Below are positions 9,235 to 16,222 of a stretch of DNA of 64,000 bases, piece after piece (within the stretch, counting starts at the first letter, position 1; every line of letters starts with the position of its first letter). The notes under the pieces were generated by a model. That model had not been told where the DNA came from. It saw only the letters and a program-made list of their open reading frames with translations, and did not search any database. The stretch lies in contig JAWKZN010000001.1 in the NCBI GenBank assembly GCA_041395945.1, forward strand, positions 3,472,001 to 3,536,000, in the 5' to 3' direction. This DNA is from Pseudomonadales bacterium (GTDB lineage Bacteria; Pseudomonadota; Gammaproteobacteria; Pseudomonadales; Azotimanducaceae). Both the position numbers and the translations under genes were made by a program.

Positions 9235-10941
9235 TCAGTTACGGGAGAGATATTGGGTGAGTGCATCCAGTACCGGATCCCGCCCCGCCAGCCATTCAGC
9301 AGAGGACAGTGCTACAGGCATGGAAAGTGGAATGTACGGCCGCAGGTCGGTCGGATAGGAATCCTGCCACCAGCGTGACGAGATGGAGAGCCGGAGCCCC
9401 GACCAGGGGAGCTCCACGGAGGTGTCCTCGCCGACAAAGTTAGGCCTGGAACTGGAGAGTTCGCCGACGAAGATCGCATCGGTTCCCCGGTCGAGAAAAT
9501 TCAGGAAGTCCTGGCAGGCGGAGAAGGTGGCGCGACCCGTAATGACGAAGGTGCGATGCGCATCACTCGCCAGCCCGTGCCACGCAGCCAGCCGTGTCAA
9601 CGGCCAGTGCAGAAAGTTGTCACCGCCGCTGTTATGGCGCACGTCGATGATCAGATTCCGGGCGCTGGTCTTCTCGATGGTGTTGCGCACCAGGCGGGCA
9701 AACTCCCCAATCGACGGGCCATGATCAGCGTCCAGGACCTGGTTGAACTGCAGGTAGACGGCGCTCACCGTGGGCAGAGACTCGTGCCAGTAGGGCTCAT
9801 CGCTCCGCGCCTGCCAGCGGGGCGGTATGCGGGCCGGTGCCGGACGCAGCGAGAAGGACAGGCTTTGCGGTGGCTCGGCTGCGAGTTCGACGCTGCGCGG
9901 TCCATCCTGCGCATCCAGCCTGAGCGAAACCCGATCGAGTGTGTCCGCATAGCCCATGGCGCGCAGGAACCCCGGGTTGCGCAGATAGACCGGACCGAGC
10001 CACAACAGGCCCTGGTCGTTGTCCCGGGACACAAAGGGCGCAAGATCCAGCAGGATGTCGTCCACCGGTTTGTCACCGATCGCGAGGACCCTTCGACCGA
10101 TCAGGTCGGCATGATCCTGCGTCGCACCGATCACGAACAGACCGTCCGAGAAGAAATAGAACTCGAGCGGCAGCATACCGGGGAACGGCACCCGCGCCGT
10201 CGGAGCCGGCCGGATCCGGCTGTGTCCGTCTGCCAGCTGCTCTGCGATGATCCGCTGCAGTTCCACCGCAATCGCCACGTCATCCAGCTCCGGCACACGC
10301 TCAGAAAGCGCGGCGACCGCGGCGGCAAACGCCGGGCTCAGTGCTCGCCGATCGGGGGCGGCGTGCAGGCGTCGAGCTTCGTCAACGAAAAACCGCAGGT
10401 CATAGCGCCAGCCGGCGATGCGATCTTTCAGATCCGCTGGCGCGAAACCGGCGATCCGCCGGAACTGCGCGTCTTCCCGCAGCTCGGCAAATGCATCATC
10501 CCGTTTCAGGGACGGCCGATCACCAAGCGGCGCTGCCAGGGCACGCTCCAGCCAGGCCATGGCCGCTTCCCGCTCACCCGCCTGGGCCATGGCCTGGGCG
10601 AGGACCAGCGCCGTCGCCTCGATATCTGCAAACCCCTCCTCAAGCGCGCGCTGAGCGAACGGCAGTGCGTCGCTGGTCCGCCCCATTTCATGCAGACCGC
10701 GGGCGAGACGAAACATCGAATCACCCCCCTGCGGATAGGCGGCGACCAGCTTTTCGTACAAGGGTACGGCGCCCGCATGGTCGCCGGTCTGCCAGCGCGC
10801 ATCCGCTTCAAGCTTCAGGGCGAGATGGTCGACAGGTCCGAGGGGATCCTGCGCGGTCTGGGCGTGAGCAGGCGATGGCACCAGTGTGACCAGGAAGAGC
10901 GTGCGCAGCAGCACACAAACCAGCGATATTCTGTATCTCAC
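9235..10941 (-). CDS. Exported TPR protein with S41 (C-terminal processing peptidase-like) domain
   Basis: About 568 residues. GTG 10941 is preceded by GAGGAG at good spacing and opens a clean signal peptide ending SPAHAQ; a start at 10983 would add a charged, poorly fitting leader. Residues ~25-150 are TPR-like (GDHAGAVPLYEKLVAAYP, MGRTSDALPFAQRALEEG, GEREAAMAWLERAL). The C-terminal half is S41-like: IIDVRHNSGGDNFLHWPL, then FVITGRATFSACQDFLNFL, where the Ser of TFSA matches the nucleophile position, and FVGELSSSRPNFVGE. Periplasmic; substrate unknown. It is the last gene of the MarR - small ORF - cytochrome P460 run, about 50 bp behind the cytochrome. Confidence 0.86.
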   Translation of the reverse strand: MRYRISLVCVLLRTLFLVTLVPSPAHAQTAQDPLGPVDHLALKLEADARWQTGDHAGAVPLYEKLVAAYPQGGDSMFRLARGLHEMGRTSDALPFAQRALEEGFADIEATALVLAQAMAQAGEREAAMAWLERALAAPLGDRPSLKRDDAFAELREDAQFRRIAGFAPADLKDRIAGWRYDLRFFVDEARRLHAAPDRRALSPAFAAAVAALSERVPELDDVAIAVELQRIIAEQLADGHSRIRPAPTARVPFPGMLPLEFYFFSDGLFVIGATQDHADLIGRRVLAIGDKPVDDILLDLAPFVSRDNDQGLLWLGPVYLRNPGFLRAMGYADTLDRVSLRLDAQDGPRSVELAAEPPQSLSFSLRPAPARIPPRWQARSDEPYWHESLPTVSAVYLQFNQVLDADHGPSIGEFARLVRNTIEKTSARNLIIDVRHNSGGDNFLHWPLTRLAAWHGLASDAHRTFVITGRATFSACQDFLNFLDRGTDAIFVGELSSSRPNFVGEDTSVELPWSGLRLSISSRWWQDSYPTDLRPYIPLSMPVALSSAEWLAGRDPVLDALTQYLSRN

Positions 10942-10992
10942 TTCTGGACTCCTCGCAGCATTGACATGGCGATGATGATCCACGCCGGCGTC

Positions 10993-11469
10993 TCAGTCAC
11001 GCAGCCGGCTGAAGGTGTAGTCCTGTTCCTTTTGCGGCAGGTGACAGGCAAAGCAGGCGGAAGCTGCGGCAGCGCCGACCACCCGATTCGCCGGGTCACC
11101 GCCACCGAAGCCCTCGAAGCCCCAGCCACCGGTTGCGGCGAATTTCTTCGCGTCCTTGTGCATGACGCCCACGACCTTGCGGGCCCCCTCGGTGACGGCA
11201 TTGCCGTCGTGCACGGCTTCGAGCAGATCGAAGATGATCACGGCCCCATCCGGGAAACTGTTGCTCCGGTAGCCCTCGAGCGCCTTGTCGTTCGCATAGA
11301 GGTGATGAATGCCGCCAAAAGCACCATAGAGCGGATGCCCTTCTTCAATCACCATGCTCTTGACGTGGTGCCAGTCGCGGTAACTCTCCGGGTAGGGAAC
11401 CTCGTGTTCCGCGGCCAGTGCTACCGCGGCGACGGTGATGCCAAACAGGGTCAGGATCTTTGCTATCAC
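10993..11469 (-). CDS. Cytochrome P460 family protein
   Basis: A 158-residue periplasmic monoheme protein. A signal peptide (MIAKILTLFGITVAAVALAA) is followed by the P460-family core: YRDWHHVKSMV, HHLYANDKALEGY, FPDGAVIIFDLLEA, and the c-type heme site CFACH near 142-146 close to the C-terminus. P460 cytochromes oxidise hydroxylamine or nitric oxide to nitrite or N2O via a Lys-heme crosslink; a Lys lies in the expected central region (KVVGVMHKDAKKF), but which one crosslinks cannot be told. Translation starts at GTG 11469, overlapping the stop codon of the small upstream ORF (GTGA), so translation is probably coupled. A role in reactive nitrogen detoxification is inference. Confidence 0.93.
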   Translation of the reverse strand: MIAKILTLFGITVAAVALAAEHEVPYPESYRDWHHVKSMVIEEGHPLYGAFGGIHHLYANDKALEGYRSNSFPDGAVIIFDLLEAVHDGNAVTEGARKVVGVMHKDAKKFAATGGWGFEGFGGGDPANRVVGAAAASACFACHLPQKEQDYTFSRLRD

Positions 11470-11585
11470 AGTCTGCTCTCCTGTTTGAGATCGGCGATCG
11501 CAGCGCCGCTGTTGATGTGGAATGGCTGCCCGGCGGCGACCCAGAAGCGGCCACCGGGGTGGCAGAAGAAGGGGCTGATGTTCAT
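11466..11585 (-). CDS. Small ORF (39 aa) translationally coupled to cytochrome P460
   Basis: A 39-codon frame that begins MNISPFFCHPGGRFWVAAG and ends DLKQESRL. Its ATG at 11585 has AGGAGT directly upstream (spacing 7), and its TGA overlaps the GTG of the cytochrome gene in a GTGA junction, so it is either a real microprotein or a leader peptide for coupled translation. It contains a Cys-His pair, four aromatic residues and no membrane helix. It begins immediately after a sequence nearly identical to the MarR operator candidate at 12251-12266. No family was recognised. Evidence is positional and ribosome-site based; no homolog support is available here. Confidence 0.6.
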   Translation of the reverse strand: MNISPFFCHPGGRFWVAAGQPFHINSGAAIADLKQESRL

Positions 11586-11587
11586 GT

Positions 11588-11603
11588 AAGGACTCCTAAC
11601 TAT
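11588..11603 (-). promoter_or_regulatory. Second copy of the MarR operator-like motif
   Basis: On the minus strand this reads ATAGTTAGGAGTCCTT and differs from the copy in front of the MarR gene (ATAGTTAGGATTCCTA) at only two positions. It sits between the ribosome site and the presumed promoter of the small ORF / cytochrome P460 / S41 run. A partial dyad (AGGA-N-TCCT) suits a MarR dimer. Binding is inferred from the duplication, not shown. Confidence 0.55.
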
Positions 11604-11653
11604 ATAACTCAAATGAAACCCCGGTCACATCGAACGGGGTGGTTAAACCGCCG

Positions 11654-12247
11654 TCAGGCGGCGGATTCGTGCTCCGCGCAGTCGACGCGGAGGTGCCGCC
11701 CGGCCATCGGCGCGCCGATGAACGCACAGTAATGCGGCGTGTTCGTGCCGGGCGCGACATTCTCACGGAAATGTCGGCAGGTTACGCAGGTGCGCTGCGG
11801 GGCAATCAACTGCCGCTGCTGCAATTGCCGGATCATCCTGACCACCAGGCCGAGCAGGGTTTCCTGCTCGGCCTCGGACAGGCCAGCGACGATCGGCGCA
11901 AAGCTGCTCGACCACGCCTGCGCGACCCGATTGCCTTTGGGGGTCACCTTCAGAGCCACGGCGCGAGCGTCCGAGGCGTCCGCATACTTGCGAACCAGCG
12001 ACTTGCGCTCCAGGGCTCCCACCGCGTCGCTGGCGGTGGCCTTGCGAATACCGACATGCGCGGCGGTGGCGGTGAGCCGCGCACCTTCCGGACGGTTGGC
12101 GACGAAACGCAGAATGTCCGCCTGGGTGGGAGACAGGCCAGCGCGCTCAGCGGCCTGCCAATCGAGCTGACGAGCCACGGCGGCGAGCCGGGTCAGACCG
12201 TCGGCCAGTCGGCGATCGAGGGGTTCGGTGATCTGGTCGAACTTCAT
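11654..12247 (-). CDS. MarR family regulator with C-terminal four-cysteine tail
   Basis: A 197-residue transcriptional regulator. Residues ~1-150 form the MarR winged helix: LSPTQADILRFVANRPEG, the recognition helix region IRKATASDAVGALERKSLV, and the wing ADASDARAVALKVTPKG. Unlike ordinary MarR proteins (~140-150 aa) it carries ~45 extra residues with Cys spaced C-x2-C-x16-C-x15-C plus several His, likely a zinc or iron-sulfur site that could sense redox, metal or NO. Its own promoter contains an operator-like motif over the -10 element, and the same motif precedes the next transcription unit. The inferred role is repression of the cytochrome P460 run and of itself. Confidence 0.9.
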   Translation of the reverse strand: MKFDQITEPLDRRLADGLTRLAAVARQLDWQAAERAGLSPTQADILRFVANRPEGARLTATAAHVGIRKATASDAVGALERKSLVRKYADASDARAVALKVTPKGNRVAQAWSSSFAPIVAGLSEAEQETLLGLVVRMIRQLQQRQLIAPQRTCVTCRHFRENVAPGTNTPHYCAFIGAPMAGRHLRVDCAEHESAA

Positions 12248-12250
12248 AGG

Positions 12251-12266
12251 TAGGAATCCTAACTAT
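12251..12266 (-). promoter_or_regulatory. MarR autoregulatory operator candidate
   Basis: Minus-strand ATAGTTAGGATTCCTA immediately upstream of the MarR ATG, overlapping the -10 box TAGGAT. The same motif recurs at 11588-11603 before the next gene downstream. Its position over a promoter element argues for repression. Confidence 0.58.
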
Positions 12267-12284
12267 CAAGTTCAGTGGTGTCAA
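12256..12284 (-). promoter_or_regulatory. Promoter of the MarR gene
   Basis: A perfect -35 TTGACA (12284-12279 on the minus strand) is separated by 17 bp from TAGGAT (12261-12256), a four-of-six match to the -10 consensus. The transcript would start only a few bases before the ATG, so the leader is very short. Confidence 0.5.
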
Positions 12285-12400
12285 ACTCGGCGACCGCACC
12301 AGCCCTTCGCCAGCCAATCGACCATAGCCCACACCTGTGATCAGCAGTCGGTAAACCGAATCCGCACCGGCGCGAACGCGCAGCTGGCACTGACTCGCCG

Positions 12401-13237
12401 CTAGATCCAGAGGATCCCGGGACCGTTCCAGGCCGTCCTCTCTCCCGGATATCCCAGCTGCGCCGACACAAGACGCACGCCAGCTGCCTCGATCTCATGA
12501 CTCCAGTGGTGATGCCCGAAAATCCATGCAACGACTTCTGACCGGGCCGCAGCGGCGATGAGATCGTCACAATCGCTGTAAAACGCCGGGGAAAGTGGTG
12601 TCGTGCCATGGATCGGACTGCGCGCCACAGAGTGGGGCAGGTGGTGCGTAACGATAAGGGTCGGCCCGTCGTGCTGCTCCGCGAGTCGCTGTGCCAGCCA
12701 TGCGCGCGACAGACGATGCTGCGCCAGCGCATCCTGCGGCAGAAACGGTGATCCGTCCGCCTGTCTGATCAACCTGTGGTCTGGTATAACCTGCGCGGCT
12801 GCGCTCATGTCTCTCTCGGGATCTCCCAGGACTGCATAGTCGGTCCACAGTGTCGCGCCGAGAACTCGCAGGATACCGGCAGTGCAGGAATAACGAGCTT
12901 CACCGCGATCGAGTACCGTCACCCGGGCAGATGGTGCCGCGAGCAGGGAATCACGCACATCGTCGAATGCACCACGATAGTATTCGTGATTGCCTGGCAC
13001 CACGACTACGGGACTTCCAACGTAGTCTGCGACCTGTTCTGCATAACGCAGCGTTGAGACATCCCGCCTTGATCGCATCCGACCGACGTCGCCGGCGAGC
13101 ACGACCAGATCCGTGTCTGCGGTGAAGGCGGACAGGTCCGGCCCCAGGCCAAGCGGATAGATACTGGTCCAGCCGTTTCGGTCCTGCTGTTTCCGGATCT
13201 CGATATGGATGTCGCTGAAATAGACTATCTTCGACAC
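12401..13237 (-). CDS. Calcineurin-like metallophosphoesterase
   Basis: A 278-residue cytoplasmic phosphoesterase. All dinuclear-metal motifs of the calcineurin-like fold are in order: FSDIHIE at ~7-13, VVLAGDVG at ~45-52, VVPGNHEYY at ~79-87, IVTHHLPHS and the final IFGHHHWSHE. There is no signal peptide or membrane segment. It starts with GTG at 13237. Substrates of this family range from nucleotides to phosphodiesters and phosphoproteins; nothing in the neighbourhood narrows the choice. Downstream (12248-12400) no further gene is visible. Confidence 0.92.
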   Translation of the reverse strand: MSKIVYFSDIHIEIRKQQDRNGWTSIYPLGLGPDLSAFTADTDLVVLAGDVGRMRSRRDVSTLRYAEQVADYVGSPVVVVPGNHEYYRGAFDDVRDSLLAAPSARVTVLDRGEARYSCTAGILRVLGATLWTDYAVLGDPERDMSAAAQVIPDHRLIRQADGSPFLPQDALAQHRLSRAWLAQRLAEQHDGPTLIVTHHLPHSVARSPIHGTTPLSPAFYSDCDDLIAAAARSEVVAWIFGHHHWSHEIEAAGVRLVSAQLGYPGERTAWNGPGILWI

Positions 13238-13264
13238 TGCGAGTCCATGATTTCGTCTAACCTG

Positions 13265-13453
13265 TTACTCAGGCTTGAACAATCGAGCGGCCAACGACAG
13301 TACCGACTCGAGCAGCTCATTGAGCGGCATCTCACCCAGAACACGCCCACCAGCCTCAGCAACGGCTGCGATCAGATCCGGTCCGGCAACACCAGCCATT
13401 GGCCCCTGTACGATCGGATCCTTCAGTCTGAACTGACGTGCAAAAAAGCATTT
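13265..13453 (-). pseudogene. Internally deleted nitronate monooxygenase remnant
   Basis: Read on the minus strand, this gives FRLKDPIVQGPMAGVAGPDL followed by IAAVAEAGG, the start of a nitronate monooxygenase (2-nitropropane dioxygenase) barrel, and then jumps straight to a helical tail (LNELLESVLSLAARLFKPE, stop at 13265). An intact enzyme has about 300 residues between these parts, so the body has been deleted in frame. No usable start codon is visible. The rest of 13238-13594 shows nothing recognisable. Confidence 0.55.
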
Positions 13454-13594
13454 CCCTGAAAGACTGTCATCATACTGCGACCATCAGAGGTGAAACTGAA
13501 TCACACGGTTGAAAACGGAAGACAGTCGCCACGTATTACTTCGACGCGAAATCCGATCAACTTAAACTACCTGATCCGCGGAGGGAGTAAAGCC

Positions 13595-14005
13595 ATGATT
13601 ACTGAGTGGGACATCCGGGTTCGGTCCACGGACATTGATGGTGACGGAATCGTAAACAATGCACGGTATTTTGAGTTCTTTGAGCAAGCCCGCCTGGAGC
13701 ATATGACCCGGCTCGAATTGATCCGTCCGCTGCGACCCGAAGTTGCAGAAAGGCGGCACTTCACGATCGCTGAGACCACCTGTCGATACAAGATGCCTCT
13801 GCGGTACCGTGACTGGATTCGTGTTCGTTGCTGGTTCAGCGAAGTCCGCAATCGGAGCTTTGTTCTTACCTACGAAATACTTATGCGAGATTCCAGCACC
13901 CTCGTCGCAGAAGGTACATCGGTTCAAGTCTGGCTGAATAGCGAGGGTCGACCCGACCGACTTCCAGAGGACTTACACCCGCGCCTTCTGGCTGCGGTTC
14001 AATAG
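13595..14005 (+). CDS. Acyl-CoA thioesterase (4HBT / YbgC-like hotdog)
   Basis: A 136-residue single hotdog-fold protein. The N-terminal IRVRSTDIDGDGIVNNARYF matches the 4HBT active-site segment, where the Asp of TDIDGDGIVNN is the expected catalytic acid and the usual His-Val is replaced by Gly-Ile. The long helix YFEFFEQARLEHM and the strand FTIAETTCRYKMPLRYRDWI are typical. GGAGGGAG is placed eight bases before ATG 13595; a longer frame from 13490 lacks one. It should hydrolyse CoA thioesters in the cytosol; the substrate is unknown and could be aromatic or branched acyl-CoA. Confidence 0.9.
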   Translation: MITEWDIRVRSTDIDGDGIVNNARYFEFFEQARLEHMTRLELIRPLRPEVAERRHFTIAETTCRYKMPLRYRDWIRVRCWFSEVRNRSFVLTYEILMRDSSTLVAEGTSVQVWLNSEGRPDRLPEDLHPRLLAAVQ

Positions 14006-14085
14006 TTACGGCTATCGAGACATCCTGCCCAAGCGTACATTGCAGGATCCTGGTTCCGCAGGCCGTTCAGCCTGGAGTAACGGCC

Positions 14086-14526
14086 TCAGACTTTCACGGC
14101 CATGGGGCTCGATGGGTCCAGGACTTCCAGCAGTTCGACGACATTGCCATCCGGATCGCGGCCATAAACGGCCCGGTTCTGCGGATCCGGGACATTATGG
14201 AACGACATCCCTGCGGCCAGCAGACGATCGTAGTCCGCGTCGAGATCAGTGACCAGCAGGCACAGATGAGTGATGCCGTGGTCGCACACCGGGCGCCGTA
14301 CCTGGACCGCTTCTGGTACCGGCGAATAAAACTGAAACAGCTTGAGAAAGGCATTGCCGAGTTTGAGCATGGCGGCCCTGGCAGCCGAGTCTTCGAGTCC
14401 TGTGACTGCGTCCGCCCAGGCATTGCCAGCTCGCCACTCGAATCGATTCACTTCCTCGAAGCCGAGTACCTCGACATAGAATTCGAGCGCTCGCTGCAGA
14501 TCCGGTATGGAGATCGCCGTGTGTTG
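14086..14526 (-). CDS. VOC (glyoxalase/bleomycin-resistance fold) protein lacking a normal start
   Basis: The reading frame encodes a full VOC protein of ~146 residues: HTAISIPDLQRALEFYVEVL at the N-terminus with the first metal-ligand His, GITHLCLLVTDLDADYDRLL in the second half, and YGRDPDGNVVELLEVL with the ligand Glu. No ATG, GTG or TTG precedes the conserved N-terminus; the frame opens directly after the TAG stop of the DUF3106 gene (14527-14529). The first usable start, GTG 14451, removes ~25 conserved residues including the ligand His. It is therefore a 5'-truncated gene fused behind another gene, or it uses a rare start such as ATC or ATA. Substrate unknown. Confidence 0.72.
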   Translation of the reverse strand, partial: QHTAISIPDLQRALEFYVEVLGFEEVNRFEWRAGNAWADAVTGLEDSAARAAMLKLGNAFLKLFQFYSPVPEAVQVRRPVCDHGITHLCLLVTDLDADYDRLLAAGMSFHNVPDPQNRAVYGRDPDGNVVELLEVLDPSSPMAVKV

Positions 14527-15021
14527 CTAGGGCCGGTACCGCTGACGCTCGCGCAGGCGCTGGACCGCCCGGGCACGCTCTGCCGGCGACGTCTGCTGGA
14601 AACGCTGGCGCAGTTCCTGTCGCCGCTCCGGTGGCAGCGCATTGAAGCGCCGCAGGCTGTTGCGCAGGCGCCGCTTCTGAACCGGGGTCAGATCGCGGAA
14701 ATCGCGCAGCCGCTGCAGCAGCCGGGTGCGTTCGTCCACGCTGAGTGACTGCCAGCGCTGGTAGCGCTCATGCAACTCGCCGCGCTGTTCCGGGTTCATG
14801 CTGAGCCAGCGCTCGCTGCCGAGTGCCAGCCGCTGCCGGCGGTCCTCGGCGAGTTCGGTCCACTGCTGCTGGTAGGGAGACAGCAGCTGCTGCTGTTCCG
14901 CACTCAGCTCGTGCCATTCCAGTGCGGCTGCCGGCATCGCGGCCAACAGCAGCACGAGCAGGGCGTGGCGCAGCCACCCGCTGCAAGTTCTCCGTCGCCT
15001 TCCGCTATTCGGCGTGTTCAT
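14527..15021 (-). CDS. DUF3106 exported protein
   Basis: A 164-residue exported protein: a basic leader and hydrophobic segment (LRHALLVLLLAAMPAAA), then repeated helical units rich in Leu, Arg and Gln (WHELSAEQQQLLSPYQQQW, NPEQRGELHERYQRW, RLRDFRDLTPVQKRRLRN, LPPERRQELRQRFQQ), the pattern of DUF3106, probably coiled and periplasmic. ATG 15021 has GGAG at spacing 7; ATG 15027 is too close to it. It overlaps the end of the small exported protein gene by 17 bp and is last in the ECF sigma operon, a linkage seen in other gammaproteobacteria. Function unknown; an envelope-stress role is inferred from the operon. Confidence 0.85.
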   Translation of the reverse strand: MNTPNSGRRRRTCSGWLRHALLVLLLAAMPAAALEWHELSAEQQQLLSPYQQQWTELAEDRRQRLALGSERWLSMNPEQRGELHERYQRWQSLSVDERTRLLQRLRDFRDLTPVQKRRLRNSLRRFNALPPERRQELRQRFQQTSPAERARAVQRLRERQRYRP

Positions 15022-15253
15022 CGTCATTCTCCAACGGCCGGTCGATTTCCGGCTCGTCCACTTCCAGTACGTCCGCGTCAGGAAAGGAAAGCCCGGCCAT
15101 ATCCAGAGGGTCCACGTACTCGCCGTCGTCTTCCACCAGCAGACCCAGGAACTCGAGGAAGTCTGCGTCCGGCAGCGGCTCCGCCGCCAGCGCCGGACTG
15201 GCGAGCACCAGTCCGAGCAGCGTGCCGGCGGCAAGCTCAGCCCTGCCCGGCAT
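15005..15253 (-). CDS. Small exported acidic protein of the ECF operon
   Basis: An 82-residue protein with a signal peptide (ELAAGTLLGLVLASPALAA) and a short, very acidic mature part (LPDADFLEFLGLLVEDDGEY, EVDEPEIDRPLENDDEHAE). It overlaps the preceding TM-protein gene by 17 bp and the following DUF3106 gene by 17 bp, so all are probably translated from one message. No family recognised. The extreme acidity contrasts with the basic DUF3106 partner encoded next to it, which suggests, without proof, that the two interact in the periplasm. Confidence 0.8.
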   Translation of the reverse strand: MPGRAELAAGTLLGLVLASPALAAEPLPDADFLEFLGLLVEDDGEYVDPLDMAGLSFPDADVLEVDEPEIDRPLENDDEHAE

Positions 15254-15635
15254 CGAGCTGTTCCAGTTCCAGCCATGCCAGAAACTCCAGTTCTTCGAGC
15301 ACCTCGAGGTCGGCGATGGCCTCGAACTCGTCCGCGTCCGCGACGAACAGCAGGCTCGCTTCCGGCTCCGTCGCCCCGGGCAGCAGCAGCGCGAAAGTGA
15401 GTGCTACGGCAGCGACCGTCGCTGCCACGCCGCCGCTCCAGAACACAGCCGTACGCGGCCACCCGGCCCGGCGCGCACCGCGCGCATCGAGTTCGGCCAC
15501 TGCGGCCCGGCGCATCTGACCGAGTCGTTCGGCGACCCCGGGCTCCACCGTTTCGGCGCGCTCCCGCGCAGCACGAAGGAGCGCATCATCCTCCGGATGC
15601 GCAGTCGTGCCGCCTTCGTCCTGCTGCCTGTTCAT
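15237..15635 (-). CDS. Single-TM protein, DUF3619-like, putative anti-sigma factor
   Basis: A 132-residue protein: soluble N-terminal helix region (EDDALLRAARERAETVEPGV, RLGQMRRAAVAELDARG), one membrane helix near 55-78 (TAVFWSGGVAATVAAVALTF), and an acidic periplasmic tail with DLEVLEELEFLAWLELEQL. Its ATG overlaps the stop of the ECF sigma gene (ATGA), typical of sigma/anti-sigma pairs. The arrangement matches the sigma - DUF3619 - DUF3106 clusters of other proteobacteria. No zinc-binding anti-sigma motif (HxxxCxxC) is seen, so the anti-sigma role is positional inference. Confidence 0.82.
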   Translation of the reverse strand: MNRQQDEGGTTAHPEDDALLRAARERAETVEPGVAERLGQMRRAAVAELDARGARRAGWPRTAVFWSGGVAATVAAVALTFALLLPGATEPEASLLFVADADEFEAIADLEVLEELEFLAWLELEQLDAGQG

Positions 15636-16171
15636 ATCCAGTAATCCTGCAGTTGTTCCCGCAGCGTGGCGAGCGCGCGGAAATGGTGTGTTTTGACGCT
15701 GCCTTCGGAGCATCCCATGACCGCGGCGGTGTCCGCCACGGACAGACCCTCCACGGTGCGCAGCAGAAAACTCTGCTGCTGACGCAACGGCAGGGCCTCC
15801 AGCGCCCTGTCCAGGGCCGTCACGGTACCGTCCATGGCAGCCAGTTCGGAGGGATCGGTCATTCCCGGATCTGCCGCCTCATTGAGGGCGTCGTCACTCT
15901 CCTGTGTGCCATCGCTGGTGAGCCAGCCAAACCAGCGCCGGCGCAGCGTGCTCCGGCGATGGTGATCGGCAATGCGGCTCTGCAGAATGCGGTAGAACAG
16001 CGGTTGCCATTCGTCCCGCGGCTTGTCAGCGTAGCGCCGCACCAGGGTGAGCATGGTGTCCTGCACGATATCCAGGGCGTCCTCCGTGTTTCTGACCGCG
16101 AATCGGGCCATGTTGAAGGCCCGTTTTTCCACGCCGGCAAGGAAGGCATTGATGTCGGCGGCCTGCCTCAT
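15632..16171 (-). CDS. ECF-type RNA polymerase sigma factor
   Basis: A 179-residue sigma-70-family factor. Region 2 includes ARFAVRNTEDALDIVQDTML (the -10 recognition helix) followed by ADKPRDEWQPLFYRILQSRI; region 4 includes ALEALPLRQQQSFLLRTVEG, LSVADTAAVMGCSEGSVKTH (the -35 helix-turn-helix) and HFRALATLREQL. The linker of ~45 residues is acidic. GGCAGG precedes the ATG, which lies only 11 bp from a perfect 14-bp hairpin at 16183-16217. It should direct the downstream membrane/periplasmic genes and perhaps the exported proteins upstream. Confidence 0.93.
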   Translation of the reverse strand: MRQAADINAFLAGVEKRAFNMARFAVRNTEDALDIVQDTMLTLVRRYADKPRDEWQPLFYRILQSRIADHHRRSTLRRRWFGWLTSDGTQESDDALNEAADPGMTDPSELAAMDGTVTALDRALEALPLRQQQSFLLRTVEGLSVADTAAVMGCSEGSVKTHHFRALATLREQLQDYWI

Positions 16172-16182
16172 TGCCTGCCCAC

Positions 16183-16217
16183 GGTACCCCCGGGAGCCGA
16201 AGACTCCCGGGGGTACC
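16183..16217 (-). terminator. Perfect 14-bp stem, 7-nt loop, between lipoprotein and sigma genes
   Basis: GGTACCCCCGGGAG (16183-16196), seven-base loop, then the exact complement (16204-16217). It begins six bases after the lipoprotein stop and ends 11 bases before the sigma ATG. It lacks a T-tract on either strand, so it could be a transcript-stabilising or processing hairpin or an attenuator rather than a classical intrinsic terminator. Confidence 0.6.
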
Positions 16218-16222
16218 CGCTG

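Noticed and set aside
9556..11589. A plus-strand open frame of about 677 codons
   Set aside because: Antisense to the S41 peptidase and cytochrome P460 genes, whose motifs are clear; the frame has no coherent family features.
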